Counted from the first letter of the stretch, positions 1 through 15,227 are shown. The stretch is DNA of 64,000 bases from Microbulbifer hainanensis (GCF_014904735.1 NZ_JACZCR010000027.1:124001-188000); one strand, 5' to 3'. Made by a program: numbers and translations. The notes: generated by a model not told the origin, from the letters alone.

Positions 1-2
1 AC

Positions 3-1448
3 CGCTATCAGCGCGGAGCCACCCTGCCCGGCGGCCCCATCGCGGTGGTGGGCAGCAACGGGCTGGTGGCCTGGGGCTTCACCAATACCGGTGGCGACTG
101 GGGCGACCTGATCCCACTGGAACTGAGTGACGACGGCAGCCAGTACCGGACCCCGGACGGCTGGCGTGACTTTGATATCGACGAAGAAACCATCGCCGTC
201 AAAGACGGTGATCCAGAGACCCTGGAAGTGCGCAAAACCATCTGGGGTCCGGTGGTGGGTGAAGATTACACCAGTGCACCGCTCGCCTATCGCTGGGTCG
301 CGCACGATATCGAAGGCTGTAATCTCAACCTGCTGCGCATGGAAAATGTAAAGAGTGCCAAAGAAGCCCTGGACCTGGGCCCGCAACTGGGTATTCCCCA
401 CCAGAACCTGGTGGTCGGTGATACTGACGGCCACATCGGCTGGACCGTCGGCGGCGCCATTCCACGTCGTGTAGGCTTCGACGGCAGCCGTTCCGAATCC
501 TGGGCCGATGGCACCCGCCATTGGGACGGCTACCTCACTGTTGCCGAGCAGCCGCGCGTCTACGATCCGCCCTCCCATCGCATCTGGACGGCGAACGCGC
601 GCACCATGGACGGCAAGTTCCTCGACATCATGGGCAATCAGGGATATGCCCTGGGGGCACGCCAACAACAGATTCGCGACGACCTTTTTGCCCACGACCA
701 ATTCAGCGAGAAGGATCTGCTGGATATCCAGCTGGATGATCGCGCCGTGTTCCTGCAGCGCTGGCAGCAGTCACTGCTGACGCTGCTCGACGGCGACACC
801 AATTATCGCGACGTGCGCGACCAGATCGAACAATGGGGGGACCGCGCCAGCGCTGACTCCGTCGGTTACCGTATCGTGCGCAATTACCGCCTGAAGTTTA
901 TCGAACTGGCCACGGCACCAGTGGTGACCTATATGCGTCGCTTCCAGGAAGGATTCCGCCTGAACCCGGTCAACCGCCAGATCGAATATGGTGCCTGGGC
1001 AATGCTTGCGGATGAGCCGCAGAACCTGCTCAATCCGGAGTTTGAATCCTGGCACGCGCTGAAGCTTGCAGCCCTGGATGCGGTATTGGCTGAAATGTCA
1101 AAAGACGGCCGCCCTCTTTCCGAGCAGACCTGGGGCGTGGAAAACACCGCGCAGATCCACCACCCGCTGGCGCGGGCGGTCAGCGCGATCAACTGGTTTA
1201 CCGCCATGCCGGCGGAACCGCTATCTGGGGATACCCATATGCCACGCGTACAGTCTCCGAACAGTGGCGCGTCCGAGCGCATGGTGGTTTCACCCGGCCA
1301 CGAAGAGCGCGCGATCTTCCATATGGCGACGGGCCAGAGCGCTCACCCGCTGTCGCCATTCTTTGGCAATGGCCACGAGGACTGGGTGAAGGGCAACCCT
1401 TCCCCACTGGAAAAGCGCGAGACTCGCTACGAGCTGACCTTGCGGTAG
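3..1448 (+). CDS. Penicillin acylase family protein (5' truncated by window edge)
   Basis: This is the C-terminal 481 residues of a penicillin-acylase-family Ntn hydrolase; the reading frame is already open at the window start. The first visible residues contain the family segment GSNGLVAWGFTNTG, which lies inside the beta chain downstream of the catalytic N-terminal Ser, so the signal peptide, alpha chain, spacer and nucleophile are outside the window. The C-terminal block has the usual SERMVV...GQSAHPLSPFF...DW...P pattern. Members are periplasmic or extracellular amidases cleaving beta-lactam side chains, acyl-homoserine lactones or related amides, and the substrate cannot be assigned from this portion. 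The family assignment is firm; the exact activity is open. Confidence 0.85.
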   Translation, partial: RYQRGATLPGGPIAVVGSNGLVAWGFTNTGGDWGDLIPLELSDDGSQYRTPDGWRDFDIDEETIAVKDGDPETLEVRKTIWGPVVGEDYTSAPLAYRWVAHDIEGCNLNLLRMENVKSAKEALDLGPQLGIPHQNLVVGDTDGHIGWTVGGAIPRRVGFDGSRSESWADGTRHWDGYLTVAEQPRVYDPPSHRIWTANARTMDGKFLDIMGNQGYALGARQQQIRDDLFAHDQFSEKDLLDIQLDDRAVFLQRWQQSLLTLLDGDTNYRDVRDQIEQWGDRASADSVGYRIVRNYRLKFIELATAPVVTYMRRFQEGFRLNPVNRQIEYGAWAMLADEPQNLLNPEFESWHALKLAALDAVLAEMSKDGRPLSEQTWGVENTAQIHHPLARAVSAINWFTAMPAEPLSGDTHMPRVQSPNSGASERMVVSPGHEERAIFHMATGQSAHPLSPFFGNGHEDWVKGNPSPLEKRETRYELTLR

Positions 1449-1462
1449 TTGAGACCATGCAC

Positions 1463-1504
1463 GCCTAATTGATCTTGAGGCTCCGGCCGACGGATTAATT
1501 AGGC
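1463..1504. repeat. Inverted repeat between convergent genes
   Basis: The arms GCCTAATTGATC (1463-1474) and GATTAATTAGGC (1493-1504) are inverted copies with one mismatch, separated by 18 bases. The right arm covers the stop codon of the minus-strand gene at 1499. There is no clear T-run, so it is not a standard intrinsic terminator, but its position between convergent genes suggests an end-of-transcript structure. Confidence 0.4.
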
Positions 1505-1762
1505 GGTTTCGTCGAGAATGGCAAAAGAGAGGAATGAAGTAAGCAGGCCGATGGCCAGCACAAACGGGAGCAGTGGGAAACACAGCATCAACAGGGAGGT
1601 GCCTATCCAGAGGTTTTTCACCCAGCTTTTCTTGAGACGATAGCTACGGGTGTAACGGCGGGAGTGATCGTCCGCCGGATCAGGCAGACAGATTTCACTT
1701 TCCCGGGGCTGAAATGCCCGCACTAAAAGAGTGCAGTAAAACCGGATCAACGCGATTAACAT
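1499..1762 (-). CDS. Small putative membrane protein
   Basis: I do not recognise this protein by name. The 87-residue reading from the ATG at 1762 has one hydrophobic segment at the N-terminus (MLIALIRFYCTLLV) and a longer one near the C-terminus (LLMLCFPLLPFVLAIGLL), followed by FLSFAILDETA, with a charged linker between. It lies about 100 bases downstream of cysG on the same strand. An in-frame TTG at 1855 would add 31 residues and begin 9 bases after the cysG stop; I prefer the ATG because the extra stretch looks non-membrane and unremarkable. It is probably an inner-membrane protein with two passes; function is unknown. Confidence 0.6.
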   Translation of the reverse strand: MLIALIRFYCTLLVRAFQPRESEICLPDPADDHSRRYTRSYRLKKSWVKNLWIGTSLLMLCFPLLPFVLAIGLLTSFLSFAILDETA

Positions 1763-1863
1763 GCCAAGCACCACTCGCAAACTTCTTTTGCAGTATAGAT
1801 GCTCGAATTCAGGTAGCCGGCCCGGCTTGTGGAAGCCTGCGACCCTCGCTGGCAAAAGCCCGG

Positions 1864-3249
1864 TTACTGGTCGCGATACCAGCGCAATTTTTCGTGCAGG
1901 CTGACAACGCCACCGACAATGGTCAGCGCCGGCGCCTCGACATTTTCCGAAATCGCCAGATTCGGCAGTGTTGTCAGGTCCCCCACCACTACCCGCTGTT
2001 CAGGCGTTGTGCCCTTCTCCACCAGCGCCGCCGGTGTTTCGGCGGGCAGCCCATGCGCCATCAGTTCACGGCAGATGGTTTCCAGCCCGGTTAGGCCCAT
2101 GTAAAACACCAGCGTCTGCCCGGGGGCTGCCAGTTCTTGCCAGGGCAGCCGCAATTCGCCCTGCTTCAAATGGCCGGTAATGAAGCGCACGGACTGGGCG
2201 AAATCGCGATGGGTCAGCGGAATGCCGGCATAGCTGGAGCAGCCGGATGCCGCAGTGATACCGGGTACCACCTGAAACGGAATCCCTGCTTCGGCGATCC
2301 GGTCGATCTCTTCGCCGCCACGACCAAAAATAAACGGGTCTCCACCTTTCAGGCGCAAGACCTTTTTACCCTGGCGGGCCAGGTCGACAAGGAGTTGGTT
2401 GATGCCATCCTGTGGGACCGAGTGAAATTCCTTTTTCTTGCCCACATAAATGCGTTCGGCATCGCGGCGCACCAGCTCAAGCACCTGCGCCGAGACGAGT
2501 CGATCGTACAGAACGACGTCTGCCTGCTGCATCAGCCGCAGCGCGCGAAAAGTCAGCAGGTCCGGATCGCCGGGGCCACCACCCACCAGATACACTTCAC
2601 CGGTAGATGCCGGGCTGCCCTGCCAGGCGGAGAGTTGATCCAGCAGTTCCCGCTCGCCCGCGTCGACATTTCCCGCTTCAACTTTACTCGCCACCGGTCC
2701 GGAAAATACCCAGTCCCAGAAGTTCCTTCGCTCGGTTTCCGGCAAAGCCGCCTTGACCTGGTCGCGCAACCGTGCAGCCAGTTCCGCCAGCGCCCCGGTG
2801 CCCGGCGACAGCAGAGCTTCCAGTTGTGCGCGGATGCGTCGCGCCAGCACCGGTGCGGCACCGCCGCTGCTGATACCAATGGAAAGTGGGCCGCGCTCGA
2901 CGATTGCCGGGAATGTAAAAGTACACAATTCGGGGGCGTCGACGGCGTTTACCGGCAGCCGTGCATCCTGGGCATCCCGCGATATTGCCGCGTTGACCGC
3001 TTCATCGGCAGTAGCCGCTATCACCAGGTCGCCGCGATCGAGATATTCGGGTCGATAGGACGACTGAATAAACTCTCCAGCGCTCGCCGTTACCAGCTGA
3101 CGCAGTTCTTCGGTAATTTCCAGTGAGACGACTATCAGTTGTGCGCCGGCTTTGTGCAGCAGGCGCGCTTTGCGTGTGGCAATGGCGCCGCCGCCTATCA
3201 ACAGGCAGGGTCGCTCTCTAAGGTCAAAGGCCAGCGGTAGGTAGCGCAT
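1864..3249 (-). CDS. cysG: Siroheme synthase (trifunctional)
   Basis: CysG makes siroheme for sulfite and nitrite reductases from uroporphyrinogen III. The N-terminal half is the precorrin-2 dehydrogenase/ferrochelatase domain, with the NAD-binding [14 protein letters not shown] (residues 18-31), an Asp at 104 in VNAVDAPE and the SSGG loop at 127-130. The C-terminal half is the SAM-dependent uroporphyrinogen methyltransferase, starting [15 protein letters not shown] (219-233) with [15 protein letters not shown] at 300-314. At 461 residues it matches E. coli CysG (457). The ATG at 3249 was chosen because the reading upstream is not CysG-like and lies in the serS terminator region. The serS terminator precedes it, so it probably has its own promoter. 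Confidence 0.96.
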   Translation of the reverse strand: MRYLPLAFDLRERPCLLIGGGAIATRKARLLHKAGAQLIVVSLEITEELRQLVTASAGEFIQSSYRPEYLDRGDLVIAATADEAVNAAISRDAQDARLPVNAVDAPELCTFTFPAIVERGPLSIGISSGGAAPVLARRIRAQLEALLSPGTGALAELAARLRDQVKAALPETERRNFWDWVFSGPVASKVEAGNVDAGERELLDQLSAWQGSPASTGEVYLVGGGPGDPDLLTFRALRLMQQADVVLYDRLVSAQVLELVRRDAERIYVGKKKEFHSVPQDGINQLLVDLARQGKKVLRLKGGDPFIFGRGGEEIDRIAEAGIPFQVVPGITAASGCSSYAGIPLTHRDFAQSVRFITGHLKQGELRLPWQELAAPGQTLVFYMGLTGLETICRELMAHGLPAETPAALVEKGTTPEQRVVVGDLTTLPNLAISENVEAPALTIVGGVVSLHEKLRWYRDQ

Positions 3250-3285
3250 TCCGTGGGTGCTCGCGGTGGCGAACTTCGTGTTCGC

Positions 3286-3320
3286 CTGACAAAACAAGGG
3301 CGAACCAGTTTGGTTCGCCC
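3286..3320 (-). terminator. Intrinsic terminator of serS
   Basis: On the minus strand, just after the serS stop, a 9-bp perfect stem GGGCGAACC / GGTTCGCCC (3312-3320 with 3298-3306, 5-nt loop) is followed by TTGTTTTG. Placed between serS and cysG, it would end serS transcripts. Confidence 0.8.
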
Positions 3321-3329
3321 TGCGGGTTT

Positions 3330-6445
<3,116 letters not shown>

Positions 6446-6453
<8 letters not shown>

Positions 6454-7057
6454 CTTTGACGATATCGGTCCCCGCCGGCGGCTTGAAATTGAACATGGCC
6501 GCGGACAGTCGCGGATTGGCCTTCATGCCGCTGAATTTGATTTTGGTGGTCTGTCCCATGCTGTCGCGCACGGTCATCGAGTCCGGCAGGCCATTCTTGG
6601 CGAAGCGGATCTCCATGGTTTTGAATGGTGACGACGCATTCTTGGGCTTCAGGTGATAGGCACCCTTCTTACTGGTGACGGCAAAGGAACCGCGAATTTC
6701 TTCCACTTTGCCGCCGAGCAGCAGTGCCGGGGTATCCTTCATGCGCTTATCTACCGGGCGGATAGTGACCTGCTCGAGGTCAGGGTCGTACAACCACAGC
6801 TTTTTGTTGTTAGTCACCAGGAGCTGCGGAAACGGCTCGCCGGTCTTCCAACGCAGCTTGCCCGGGCGCTGTACCGAGAAATCACCGCTGCTCTTCTGCA
6901 GCACCTCGCCACGCTCGTCGATCAGCGTCTGCTGGAAATTGCCAGAAAGTGATTCCAGAGGTTTCAGCAGGCGGCTAAGGTCGTCAGTGGCATCGGCCCA
7001 GGCACCACAGGCGGTCAGGCCGAGGGCCGCGATCAGGGTAGTCAGAATGCGTTTCAT
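6446..7057 (-). CDS. lolA: Outer-membrane lipoprotein carrier protein
   Basis: LolA is the periplasmic chaperone that takes lipoproteins from the LolCDE ABC transporter to LolB in the outer membrane. The product is 203 residues, equal to E. coli LolA, with an N-terminal signal sequence and the LolA beta-barrel pattern ([38 protein letters not shown]). The signal region contains LTAC (residues 14-17), a passable lipobox, as well as an AWA signal-peptidase I site at 19-21; the latter is expected for a soluble LolA. It is 64 bases downstream of ftsK and overlaps rarA by 8 bases. Confidence 0.95.
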
Positions 7058-7121
7058 AGTTGGACTTCCAGTGCTGGGATTTCCTTAAAGATTAGCTGTC
7101 GCCAGTTGAACCCGACCTGAA

Positions 7122-9461
7122 TCAGGCCGGCGGCGGGGCCAGCACTTCGCGGTTGCCGTTGTGCCCTGCCGGCGAAACCACGCCGGCCGCCTCCATGGCG
7201 TCAATGATACGCGCGGCGCGATTGTAGCCGATCCGCAGCTGTCGCTGCACGGATGAGATAGAGGCCTTGCGGGACTTGGTCACGAAGGCGACCGCCTCGT
7301 CGTAAAGGGCATCGGTTTCCGGATCGTCGTCTTCGCCACCCTCGGTCTGCATGCCGGGTACCGGGATGCTGTTGTTGGAGTCGTCGACGATACCATCGAT
7401 GTAGTCCGGCTGGCCGCGGCGGCTCCAGTCCGCCACCACTTTGTGTACCTCGTGGTCGTCAACGAAGGCCCCGTGCACCCGCACCGGCACACCGCTGCCC
7501 GGCGGCAGGTAGAGCATGTCACCGTGACCGAGCAGCTGCTCGGCGCCACCCTGGTCGAGGATGGTGCGGGAATCCACTTTCGAGGAAACCTGGAAAGCGA
7601 TCCGGGTTGGCACATTGGCCTTGATCAGGCCGGTAATCACGTCCACGGACGGGCGCTGGGTCGCCAGCAACAGGTGGATACCGGCGGCACGGGCCTTCTG
7701 GGCAATACGGGCGATCAGCTGTTCCACCTTCTTACCGACGATCATCATCATGTCGGCGAATTCGTCGATCACCACCACGATCGCTGGCAATGGCTCGAGG
7801 TCCGGGCGGGTCTGCTCGGCTTCCGGCACGCTGGACATGGGGTCCGGTTGCCATAGCGGATCCTGCAGCGGTTCACCGGCCTCACGGGCTTCGCGCACCT
7901 TGCGGTTGAAGCCGGCCAGGTTGCGGACGCCCATGGTCGCCATCAGCTTGTAGCGCCGCTCCATCTCCCCGACACACCAGCGCAGCCCGTTGGCGGCATC
8001 GTTCATATCGGTAATGACCGGCGTCAGCAGGTGCGGGATGCCCTCGTAGACAGAGAGCTCCAGCATCTTCGGATCCACCAGGATCAGGCGCACTTCTTCC
8101 GGGGTGGACTTGTACAGCAGGCTGAGCAGCATCACGTTGATGCCTACGGACTTACCGGAACCGGTGGTGCCGGCAACCAGCAGGTGGGGCATCTTGGCCA
8201 GGTCCGCAACCACCGGCTGGCCGGAAATGTCGTGCCCCAGCGCCAGGGTCAGTCGAGACTTGGCGTTGTCGTAGACCTCCGCAGACAGCACCTCGGTGAG
8301 GCGGACCATCTGGCGGTTTTCGTTGGGGATCTCGATCCCGACGACAGACTTGCCGGGAATAACTTCCACCACGCGCACGCTGATCACCGCCAGGGAGCGG
8401 GCAAGGTCTTTGGCGAGGTTGCTGATCTTGCTCACCTTGACGCCCGGAGCCGGCTGGATCTCGAAGCGGGTGACCACCGGGCCCGGCAGTACCGAGACCA
8501 CTTCGGCCACTACACCGAAGTCCTTCAGTTTCAGCTCGAGCATACGCGATAGCGCCTCGAGGGATTCCCGCGAGAAGCCGGCCTTTTTGTTCTTGTCGGG
8601 GGCATCCAGCAGCGACAGTGGCGGCAGGGTTCCGGTCACGGGGCCGGTGAACAACTCACCCTGCTTTTCCTTGGCAGCGCGGGGGCTCGGCTTCACGGAG
8701 GGGATTACCGGCTCAATCTTTGGTGGCAGCCGCTTGGCAGTGCGCTGCTTCTCCTCTTCCACCGCGGCCTTGCGTACCACGATGGCTTCGCGTGCTACCC
8801 GCTGCTCCTCGCGCTGCTGGCGTGCACGCTGCAGGCGGTTACCCAGCCAACCGAAGAAACCGAGGATATTGCGACCGATGGCGTCGGCCAGCTTTAACCA
8901 GGAAAGGCCAGTGAATACGGTAATACCAATGGCGAACAGTGCCAGCAGCAGGATGGTGGCGCCGACGTAGCCGAGACTCAGCTCCATCCATTCGGAAATG
9001 GCGGCGCCCACGATACCGCCATTGGAGAACGGCAGCGGGTCGGCCGACTGGGCAAAGCAGAGTGTGGCCAGGGCTGCACCGGTGATCAGCAGGAGCACCA
9101 GGCCGAACAGGCGCAGGGCAAACAGCGGGCCGTGGAAGCGCGCATTGCGATCGCGCAGGATACGAAAAGCGCGCCAGCCGATCAGCAGCGGAAATACGTA
9201 GGCCATCCAACCCACCAGCGACAGGCACACGTCGGCGAGCCAGGCGCCCGTTGGGCCAATGGCGTTATGCATGTCGCTGCCCTGCCCCGTATGCGACCAG
9301 CCAGGATCCAGCGGGCTGTAGCTCATCAGGCTGATGGCCAGCAACAGCGCACCGGCGAGCAACCCGATCAGTGCGCCCTCCCGCATCAGGCGGGCGATCA
9401 GGGAATCGGGCAGGCTGCCGCTGTCATTGGCGGATTGGTCGGTCGCGCTTTCGGCCTTCAA
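7122..9461 (-). CDS. ftsK: DNA translocase FtsK
   Basis: FtsK anchors at the division septum and pumps chromosome ends toward dif to activate XerCD. Four hydrophobic segments occupy roughly residues 30-48, 72-94, 118-138 and 163-185. A short charged linker (about 210-295) follows, then the RecA-like motor with Walker A GTTGSGKS (431-438) and Walker B-like [13 protein letters not shown], then the C-terminal winged-helix gamma domain (about 715-775, [19 protein letters not shown]) that reads KOPS. At 779 residues it resembles the short-linker Pseudomonas type rather than the 1329-residue E. coli protein. Confidence 0.97.
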   Translation of the reverse strand: MKAESATDQSANDSGSLPDSLIARLMREGALIGLLAGALLLAISLMSYSPLDPGWSHTGQGSDMHNAIGPTGAWLADVCLSLVGWMAYVFPLLIGWRAFRILRDRNARFHGPLFALRLFGLVLLLITGAALATLCFAQSADPLPFSNGGIVGAAISEWMELSLGYVGATILLLALFAIGITVFTGLSWLKLADAIGRNILGFFGWLGNRLQRARQQREEQRVAREAIVVRKAAVEEEKQRTAKRLPPKIEPVIPSVKPSPRAAKEKQGELFTGPVTGTLPPLSLLDAPDKNKKAGFSRESLEALSRMLELKLKDFGVVAEVVSVLPGPVVTRFEIQPAPGVKVSKISNLAKDLARSLAVISVRVVEVIPGKSVVGIEIPNENRQMVRLTEVLSAEVYDNAKSRLTLALGHDISGQPVVADLAKMPHLLVAGTTGSGKSVGINVMLLSLLYKSTPEEVRLILVDPKMLELSVYEGIPHLLTPVITDMNDAANGLRWCVGEMERRYKLMATMGVRNLAGFNRKVREAREAGEPLQDPLWQPDPMSSVPEAEQTRPDLEPLPAIVVVIDEFADMMMIVGKKVEQLIARIAQKARAAGIHLLLATQRPSVDVITGLIKANVPTRIAFQVSSKVDSRTILDQGGAEQLLGHGDMLYLPPGSGVPVRVHGAFVDDHEVHKVVADWSRRGQPDYIDGIVDDSNNSIPVPGMQTEGGEDDDPETDALYDEAVAFVTKSRKASISSVQRQLRIGYNRAARIIDAMEAAGVVSPAGHNGNREVLAPPPA

Positions 9462-10813
<1,352 letters not shown>

Positions 10814-10833
10814 GGCGATTACTACATCTTACG

Positions 10834-10864
10834 AAGGGCGATCCTTGTGATCGCCCTTTTTGTT
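10834..10864 (+). terminator. Intrinsic terminator of trxB
   Basis: A perfect 10-bp stem AAGGGCGATC (10834-10843) / GATCGCCCTT (10849-10858) with a 5-nt loop is followed by a T-rich tract, 20 bases after the trxB stop codon. Confidence 0.88.
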
Positions 10865-10902
10865 TGGGTACCCTCTTGGGGTGAATCCACAGAGGCCGAA
10901 CC

Positions 10903-11622
10903 GTGACCCGCACCAATGACGGTTATCTGACACTGCTAGACAGCGAGTCGATCGAATTCCCGCCCACCAGTGGCGCGCTCAGCGATCCGAACGGTCTGCT
11001 GGCCATTGGCGGCGACCTCAGTCCCGACTGGCTGCTGGCCGCCTATCGCCGCGGCATCTTTCCCTGGTATTCCGATGACCAGCCCATTTTGTGGTGGAGC
11101 CCTTCACCGCGATGCGTGGTATTCCCCGAGCACTTCGCGATCCGCCGCAGCCTGCGCAAGACGCTGCGGCGTGGCAACTTTGCAGTGACCTTTGACCGGG
11201 CGTTCGACGCCGTTGTTGAGGCCTGCCGTGCGCCGCGCGCGGATGCCGAGGGCACCTGGATAACCGATGAGATGCGTGACGCCTATTGTGAAATGCACTG
11301 GCGCGGTCACGCCCATTCTGTCGAGGTGTGGCGGGAACAGGAGCTGGTCGGCGGGCTCTACGGTGTCGCACTGGGCCGCATCTTCTTCGGGGAGTCCATG
11401 TTTCACCGGGTCACAGATGCCTCCAAAGTCGCTTTTGTCCACCTGGTGCGGCAGTTAGAATTGTGGGGCTGCCCACTGATCGACTGCCAGGTTAGCAATC
11501 CTCACCTGACCAGCCTTGGGGCGGTAGAGGTGTCTCGAGAGGATTTCGAGCGCCTGTTGGAGGCCGGAGTGTCAAAGCCAGCCTTCCCGCAGCCGTGGAG
11601 CCTGACGTGGACTTATGAGTAA
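10903..11622 (+). CDS. aat: Leucyl/phenylalanyl-tRNA--protein transferase
   Basis: Aat adds Leu or Phe to N-terminal Arg or Lys residues, creating primary destabilising residues for ClpS/ClpAP degradation. The 239-residue sequence shows FPWYSDDQPILWWSPSPRC (about 49-67), GTWITDEM, LVGGLYGVALGRIFFGESMF (about 147-166) and the C-terminal LIDCQVSNPHLTSLGA, all family hallmarks (E. coli 234). It starts at a GTG (10903) preceded by AGAGG. It overlaps bpt by 8 bases, so the two transferases are likely translated together. Confidence 0.96.
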   Translation: MTRTNDGYLTLLDSESIEFPPTSGALSDPNGLLAIGGDLSPDWLLAAYRRGIFPWYSDDQPILWWSPSPRCVVFPEHFAIRRSLRKTLRRGNFAVTFDRAFDAVVEACRAPRADAEGTWITDEMRDAYCEMHWRGHAHSVEVWREQELVGGLYGVALGRIFFGESMFHRVTDASKVAFVHLVRQLELWGCPLIDCQVSNPHLTSLGAVEVSREDFERLLEAGVSKPAFPQPWSLTWTYE

Positions 11623-12334
11623 ATATTCTCAACTGGATTCCGTGCGCCTGCTGGCCACCCTGCCCCATCCCTGCGGTTACCTGCCGGAGCGGGAGGCCAC
11701 TACGGTCTTTGTCGACCCCCAGACCCCCATCGACCAGCGCCTCTACAGTCGCCTGTCCGAACTGGGATTCCGCCGCAGCGGCACCTACCTGTACCGGCCC
11801 CAGTGTGCGAACTGCCAGGCCTGCATTCCCGCTCGTATACCGGTGGACCTGTTTGTCCCGGATCGCAAACAGCGCCGCTGCTGGCGCCGCAATCGCGACC
11901 TGGATGTCTTTCACGTCGATTCCATCGATACGGACGAGCACTACGAGCTCTATGCGCGCTATATCGAACGCCGCCATGCCGATGGTGAGATGTATCCGCC
12001 CAGTCGCGACCAGTTTCGCAGCTTTCTGAACTCCGCCTGGGGCAGTACGCGCTATATCGAGCTCCGCGCCCGCGGACGCCTGGTCGCAACGGCGGTGACG
12101 GATTTGCTCCATGCCGGCCTGTCGGCGATCTATACTTTTTTCGACCCTGATGAGGATCGGAGAAGCCTCGGTTGCTATTGCATCCTCTACCAGATCGAGT
12201 GGGCGCGACGCCTGGGGGTGCCGAGCCTCTACCTCGGTTACTGGATCGAAGAGTGCCAGAAAATGGCCTACAAGAGCCAGTTTCGGCCCGCCGAGCTGTT
12301 GCGGGACAATCGCTGGAGCCTGAAACGGCCCTGA
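11615..12334 (+). CDS. bpt: Bacterial aspartate/glutamate leucyltransferase (Ate/Bpt family)
   Basis: Bpt is the bacterial counterpart of arginyl-transferases and conjugates Leu to N-terminal Asp or Glu. The 239-residue protein begins with the Cys-containing N-terminal domain ([37 protein letters not shown]) and continues with the GNAT-like C-terminal domain ([49 protein letters not shown]). It overlaps aat by 8 bases. Some databases call it Ate; the leucyl specificity is taken from characterised bacterial members and was not tested here. Confidence 0.93.
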   Translation: MSKYSQLDSVRLLATLPHPCGYLPEREATTVFVDPQTPIDQRLYSRLSELGFRRSGTYLYRPQCANCQACIPARIPVDLFVPDRKQRRCWRRNRDLDVFHVDSIDTDEHYELYARYIERRHADGEMYPPSRDQFRSFLNSAWGSTRYIELRARGRLVATAVTDLLHAGLSAIYTFFDPDEDRRSLGCYCILYQIEWARRLGVPSLYLGYWIEECQKMAYKSQFRPAELLRDNRWSLKRP

Positions 12335-12545
12335 TTTGCCTGTTCGGGGCTCCGAATCCGGCCCATGCTTTGCTCTATCGTGGCTTTTCGTGCAAAATGC
12401 TCGCCCGTCGCGCCGCGGCTTGATCGGAATTCCTCACAAACGCACTTGCCAATGTCTGCCCACGGGGCGAAGTGTAAAGCGTTTGTGCGAGATGGATCAG
12501 GACCGGGGAAAGGTCAGAACAAGTTATTTTGAAGGTTACTGCCGC

Positions 12546-12764
12546 ATGGCAAAAGACGATTACATTGAGATGGAAGGCGAGGTGATCGACACCCTGCCCA
12601 ATACCACTTTCCGCGTAAAGCTGGAAAATGGACACGTGGTGATCGCGCATATTTCCGGAAAGATGCGCAAAAACTACATTCGCATCCTCACCGGCGATAA
12701 GGTCAAAGTGGAGCTTACGCCCTACGACCTGAGCAAGGGGCGTATCACCTACCGCGCCCGCTGA
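12546..12764 (+). CDS. infA: Translation initiation factor IF-1
   Basis: IF-1 binds the ribosomal A site during initiation. The 72-residue single S1/OB-fold protein ([17 protein letters not shown]...) has exactly the E. coli length and near-universal residues such as [14 protein letters not shown]. The ATG at 12546 is the canonical start; the frame stays open upstream, but that stretch does not resemble protein of this family. It stands 211 bases after bpt in a region without any visible tRNA gene, and is followed by a strong bidirectional terminator. Confidence 0.98.
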   Translation: MAKDDYIEMEGEVIDTLPNTTFRVKLENGHVVIAHISGKMRKNYIRILTGDKVKVELTPYDLSKGRITYRAR

Positions 12765-12795
12765 GATCAGAGGGGAAAAGTCCCCGCCTCAGACG

Positions 12796-12823
12796 AAAAA
12801 GGCCACCTAACGGTGGCCTTTTT
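12796..12823. terminator. Bidirectional terminator between infA and clpA
   Basis: A perfect stem AAAAAGGCCACC (12796-12807) / GGTGGCCTTTTT (12812-12823) with a 4-nt loop carries A and T tracts on both sides. It can end infA on the plus strand and clpA on the minus strand. Confidence 0.92.
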
Positions 12824-12848
12824 GCGTTGCGCCTGGTTTTTCCCGGAG

Positions 12849-15128
12849 TCAGGCGGGTACTGCTGTTTTCATGGCCAGATCACCGTTTTCCAGGGTGATT
12901 TCGACGCGGCCGCCCTCGCCTGCCAGATCGCCGAACAGTACGGCTTCCGCCAGCGGTTTGCGCAGCTTGTCGCGAATCAGGCGAGCCATGGGACGAGCGC
13001 CCATCTTCTCGTCGTAGCCGTTGACGGCCAGCCATTCCCTTGCCTCATCATCGACGACCAGGGTGACGTGAGACTCATCCAGTTGCGCCTGCAACTCGAC
13101 GATAAACTTGTCCACCACTGTCTTGACGACGTCGAGGTCCAGGGAGCCGAACTGGATAATGCTGTCCAGCCGGTTGCGGAACTCGGGCGTGAACATCTTC
13201 TTGATCTCTTCCATGCCGTCGCTGGAGTGATCCTGGCTGGTGAAGCCGATCGAGCGGCGACTCATCAGTTCGGCGCCGGCGTTGGTGGTCATAATCAGGA
13301 TCACATTGCGGAAATCCGCCTTGCGGCCATTGTTGTCCGTCAGCGTGCCGTGATCCATGACCTGCAGTAACAGGTTGAAGACCTCCGGATGCGCCTTTTC
13401 GATCTCGTCGAGCAGCACCACGCTGTGCGGGTGCTTGGTCACAGAATCGGTCAGCAGGCCACCCTGGTCGAAGCCCACGTAGCCCGGCGGCGCGCCGATA
13501 AGGCGGGATACCGTGTGGCGCTCCATATATTCGGACATATCGAAACGGATCAGCTCGATACCCATCACTTTCGCCAGCTGGCGACAGAGTTCCGTCTTAC
13601 CGACACCAGTGGGGCCGGCAAACAGGAAGGAACCGATGGGCTTCTCCTCCGCACCGAGCCCGGCCCGACTCAGCTTGATGGCCGTGGTCAGCGCACCAAT
13701 AGCCTGATCCTGACCGAAAACCAGCATTTTGAGGTTCTCGTCCAGTTTGACCAGCTGTTTCTTGTCCGAAGCAGAGACGCTCTTGGCCGGAATACGGGCC
13801 ATCTTGGCGATGATGGTTTCGATCTCGAGCACGCCGATCAGGTCCGTGCGCTCATCTGCCGGCAGCAGCGCCTGGAAGGCGCCCGCCTCGTCGATCACAT
13901 CGATGGCCTTGTCGGGCAGGAAACGCTCGGTGATATGGCGGCTCGACAGCTGTGCAGCGGCTTCCAGGGCTGCATCGGAGTAACGCACCTTGTGGTGATC
14001 CTCGAAACAGCTCTTCAGTCCCTGCAGAATTTGCACGGTTTCCTCGACCGATGGTTCATTCACATCAATCTTCTGGAAGCGGCGCGACAGCGCGCGGTCT
14101 TTCTCGAAAATACCGCGGTATTCGGTAAAGGTGGTTGAACCGATACAGCGCAGCTGACCGCTGGATAGCAGCGGCTTGAGCAGGTTGGAGGCATCCATGA
14201 CCCCGCCAGAGGCTGCACCGGCACCGATGATGGTGTGGATTTCATCGATGAACAACACGGCATGCTCGCGCTTCTTCAGCTCGGCCAGCAGCGCCTTAAA
14301 GCGCTTCTCGAAATCGCCGCGGTATTTGGTCCCCGCCAGTAGGGAACCGAGGTCGAGGGAGTAGATCGTGCTTTGCAGCAGGGGCTCCGGCACCTCTTCA
14401 TCGACGATACGCCGCGCAAGCCCTTCGGCGATGGCCGTCTTGCCCACGCCGGACTCGCCTACCAGCAGCGGGTTGTTTTTCCGTCTGCGCGCCAGCACCT
14501 GGGTAACGCGCTCCACTTCCGGTCCGCGGCCTACCAGGGGGTCGATTCGACCGAGGATCGCTTCCTGGTTCAGGTTGGTGGCGTAGCTCTCGAGGGGATC
14601 CGAGCCGCCGGGCTCGGCCCCTGCCCCGATATCCTCATCGGTCTGCTCCGGTGCCGGCTCGGGTGCATGGTGGTGGTTGTTGCCGCTGGAGCCCACACGG
14701 GAGATGCCGTGGGTAATGTAGTTGACCACATCAATGCGGGCGACACTCTGCTGCTTCAGGTAGTAGACCGCCTGGCTCTCCTGCTCGCAGAAAATGGCAA
14801 CGAGGACATTGGCTCCGGTCACTTCCTTTTTGCCGGAGGACTGCACATGAAATACGGCCCGCTGCAGAACCCGCTGGAACCCCAGGGTCGGCTGGGTTTC
14901 GCGCTCGGTATCCGCTTCGGGAATCAGTGGGGTGGTGGAATCGACAAATTCCAGCAGTTCGCGGCGCAGGGCACTGAGATCGGCGCCGCAGGCGTGTAGG
15001 ACGTCTGCGGCCGACTCATTGTCGAGAAGCGCCAGCAACAGGTGCTCCACGGTCATAAACTCGTGCCGTTTCGCCCGCGCACCCTTGAACGCCAGATTGA
15101 GCGTTACCTCTAAATCCTTGCTGAGCAT
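12849..15128 (-). CDS. clpA: ATP-dependent Clp protease ATP-binding subunit ClpA
   Basis: ClpA is the hexameric unfoldase that feeds ClpP, using ClpS as adaptor for N-degron substrates. The 759-residue protein (E. coli 758) has an N-terminal Clp repeat domain (1-145, ClpS-binding), a His/Glu/Asp-rich linker (about 150-178), D1 with Walker A GESGVGKT (224-231) and D2 with a second Walker A in [12 protein letters not shown] (about 500). The ClpP-docking loop reads [11 protein letters not shown], with IGF where E. coli ClpA has IGL. It lies 126 bases downstream of clpS on the same strand. Confidence 0.97.
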   Translation of the reverse strand: MLSKDLEVTLNLAFKGARAKRHEFMTVEHLLLALLDNESAADVLHACGADLSALRRELLEFVDSTTPLIPEADTERETQPTLGFQRVLQRAVFHVQSSGKKEVTGANVLVAIFCEQESQAVYYLKQQSVARIDVVNYITHGISRVGSSGNNHHHAPEPAPEQTDEDIGAGAEPGGSDPLESYATNLNQEAILGRIDPLVGRGPEVERVTQVLARRRKNNPLLVGESGVGKTAIAEGLARRIVDEEVPEPLLQSTIYSLDLGSLLAGTKYRGDFEKRFKALLAELKKREHAVLFIDEIHTIIGAGAASGGVMDASNLLKPLLSSGQLRCIGSTTFTEYRGIFEKDRALSRRFQKIDVNEPSVEETVQILQGLKSCFEDHHKVRYSDAALEAAAQLSSRHITERFLPDKAIDVIDEAGAFQALLPADERTDLIGVLEIETIIAKMARIPAKSVSASDKKQLVKLDENLKMLVFGQDQAIGALTTAIKLSRAGLGAEEKPIGSFLFAGPTGVGKTELCRQLAKVMGIELIRFDMSEYMERHTVSRLIGAPPGYVGFDQGGLLTDSVTKHPHSVVLLDEIEKAHPEVFNLLLQVMDHGTLTDNNGRKADFRNVILIMTTNAGAELMSRRSIGFTSQDHSSDGMEEIKKMFTPEFRNRLDSIIQFGSLDLDVVKTVVDKFIVELQAQLDESHVTLVVDDEAREWLAVNGYDEKMGARPMARLIRDKLRKPLAEAVLFGDLAGEGGRVEITLENGDLAMKTAVPA

Positions 15129-15184
15129 CTAAACCTCAAACCCTAGTCGCCAATTTCACCCGCCAACATCACTTAATCAGCGCG

Positions 15185-15227
15185 CGCCGGAGGCCGGCGT
15201 CTTGATTGTGTCTGAATCCTTTCAGAC
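15185..15227. other. Two adjacent stem-loops between clpS and clpA
   Basis: The clpS-clpA gap holds CGCCGG/CCGGCG (15185-15190 with 15194-15199) and GTCTGAA/TTCAGAC (15210-15216 with 15221-15227, tetraloop). Both stems are perfect. Neither is followed by a good T-run on the minus strand, so they look like RNA structures that could slow or partly terminate read-through, or set mRNA stability, rather than a full terminator. Confidence 0.45.

Noticed and set aside
12335-12545. Possible serine tRNA gene between bpt and infA, as in some relatives
   Set aside because: No cloverleaf or conserved T-arm sequence is visible in these 211 bases.
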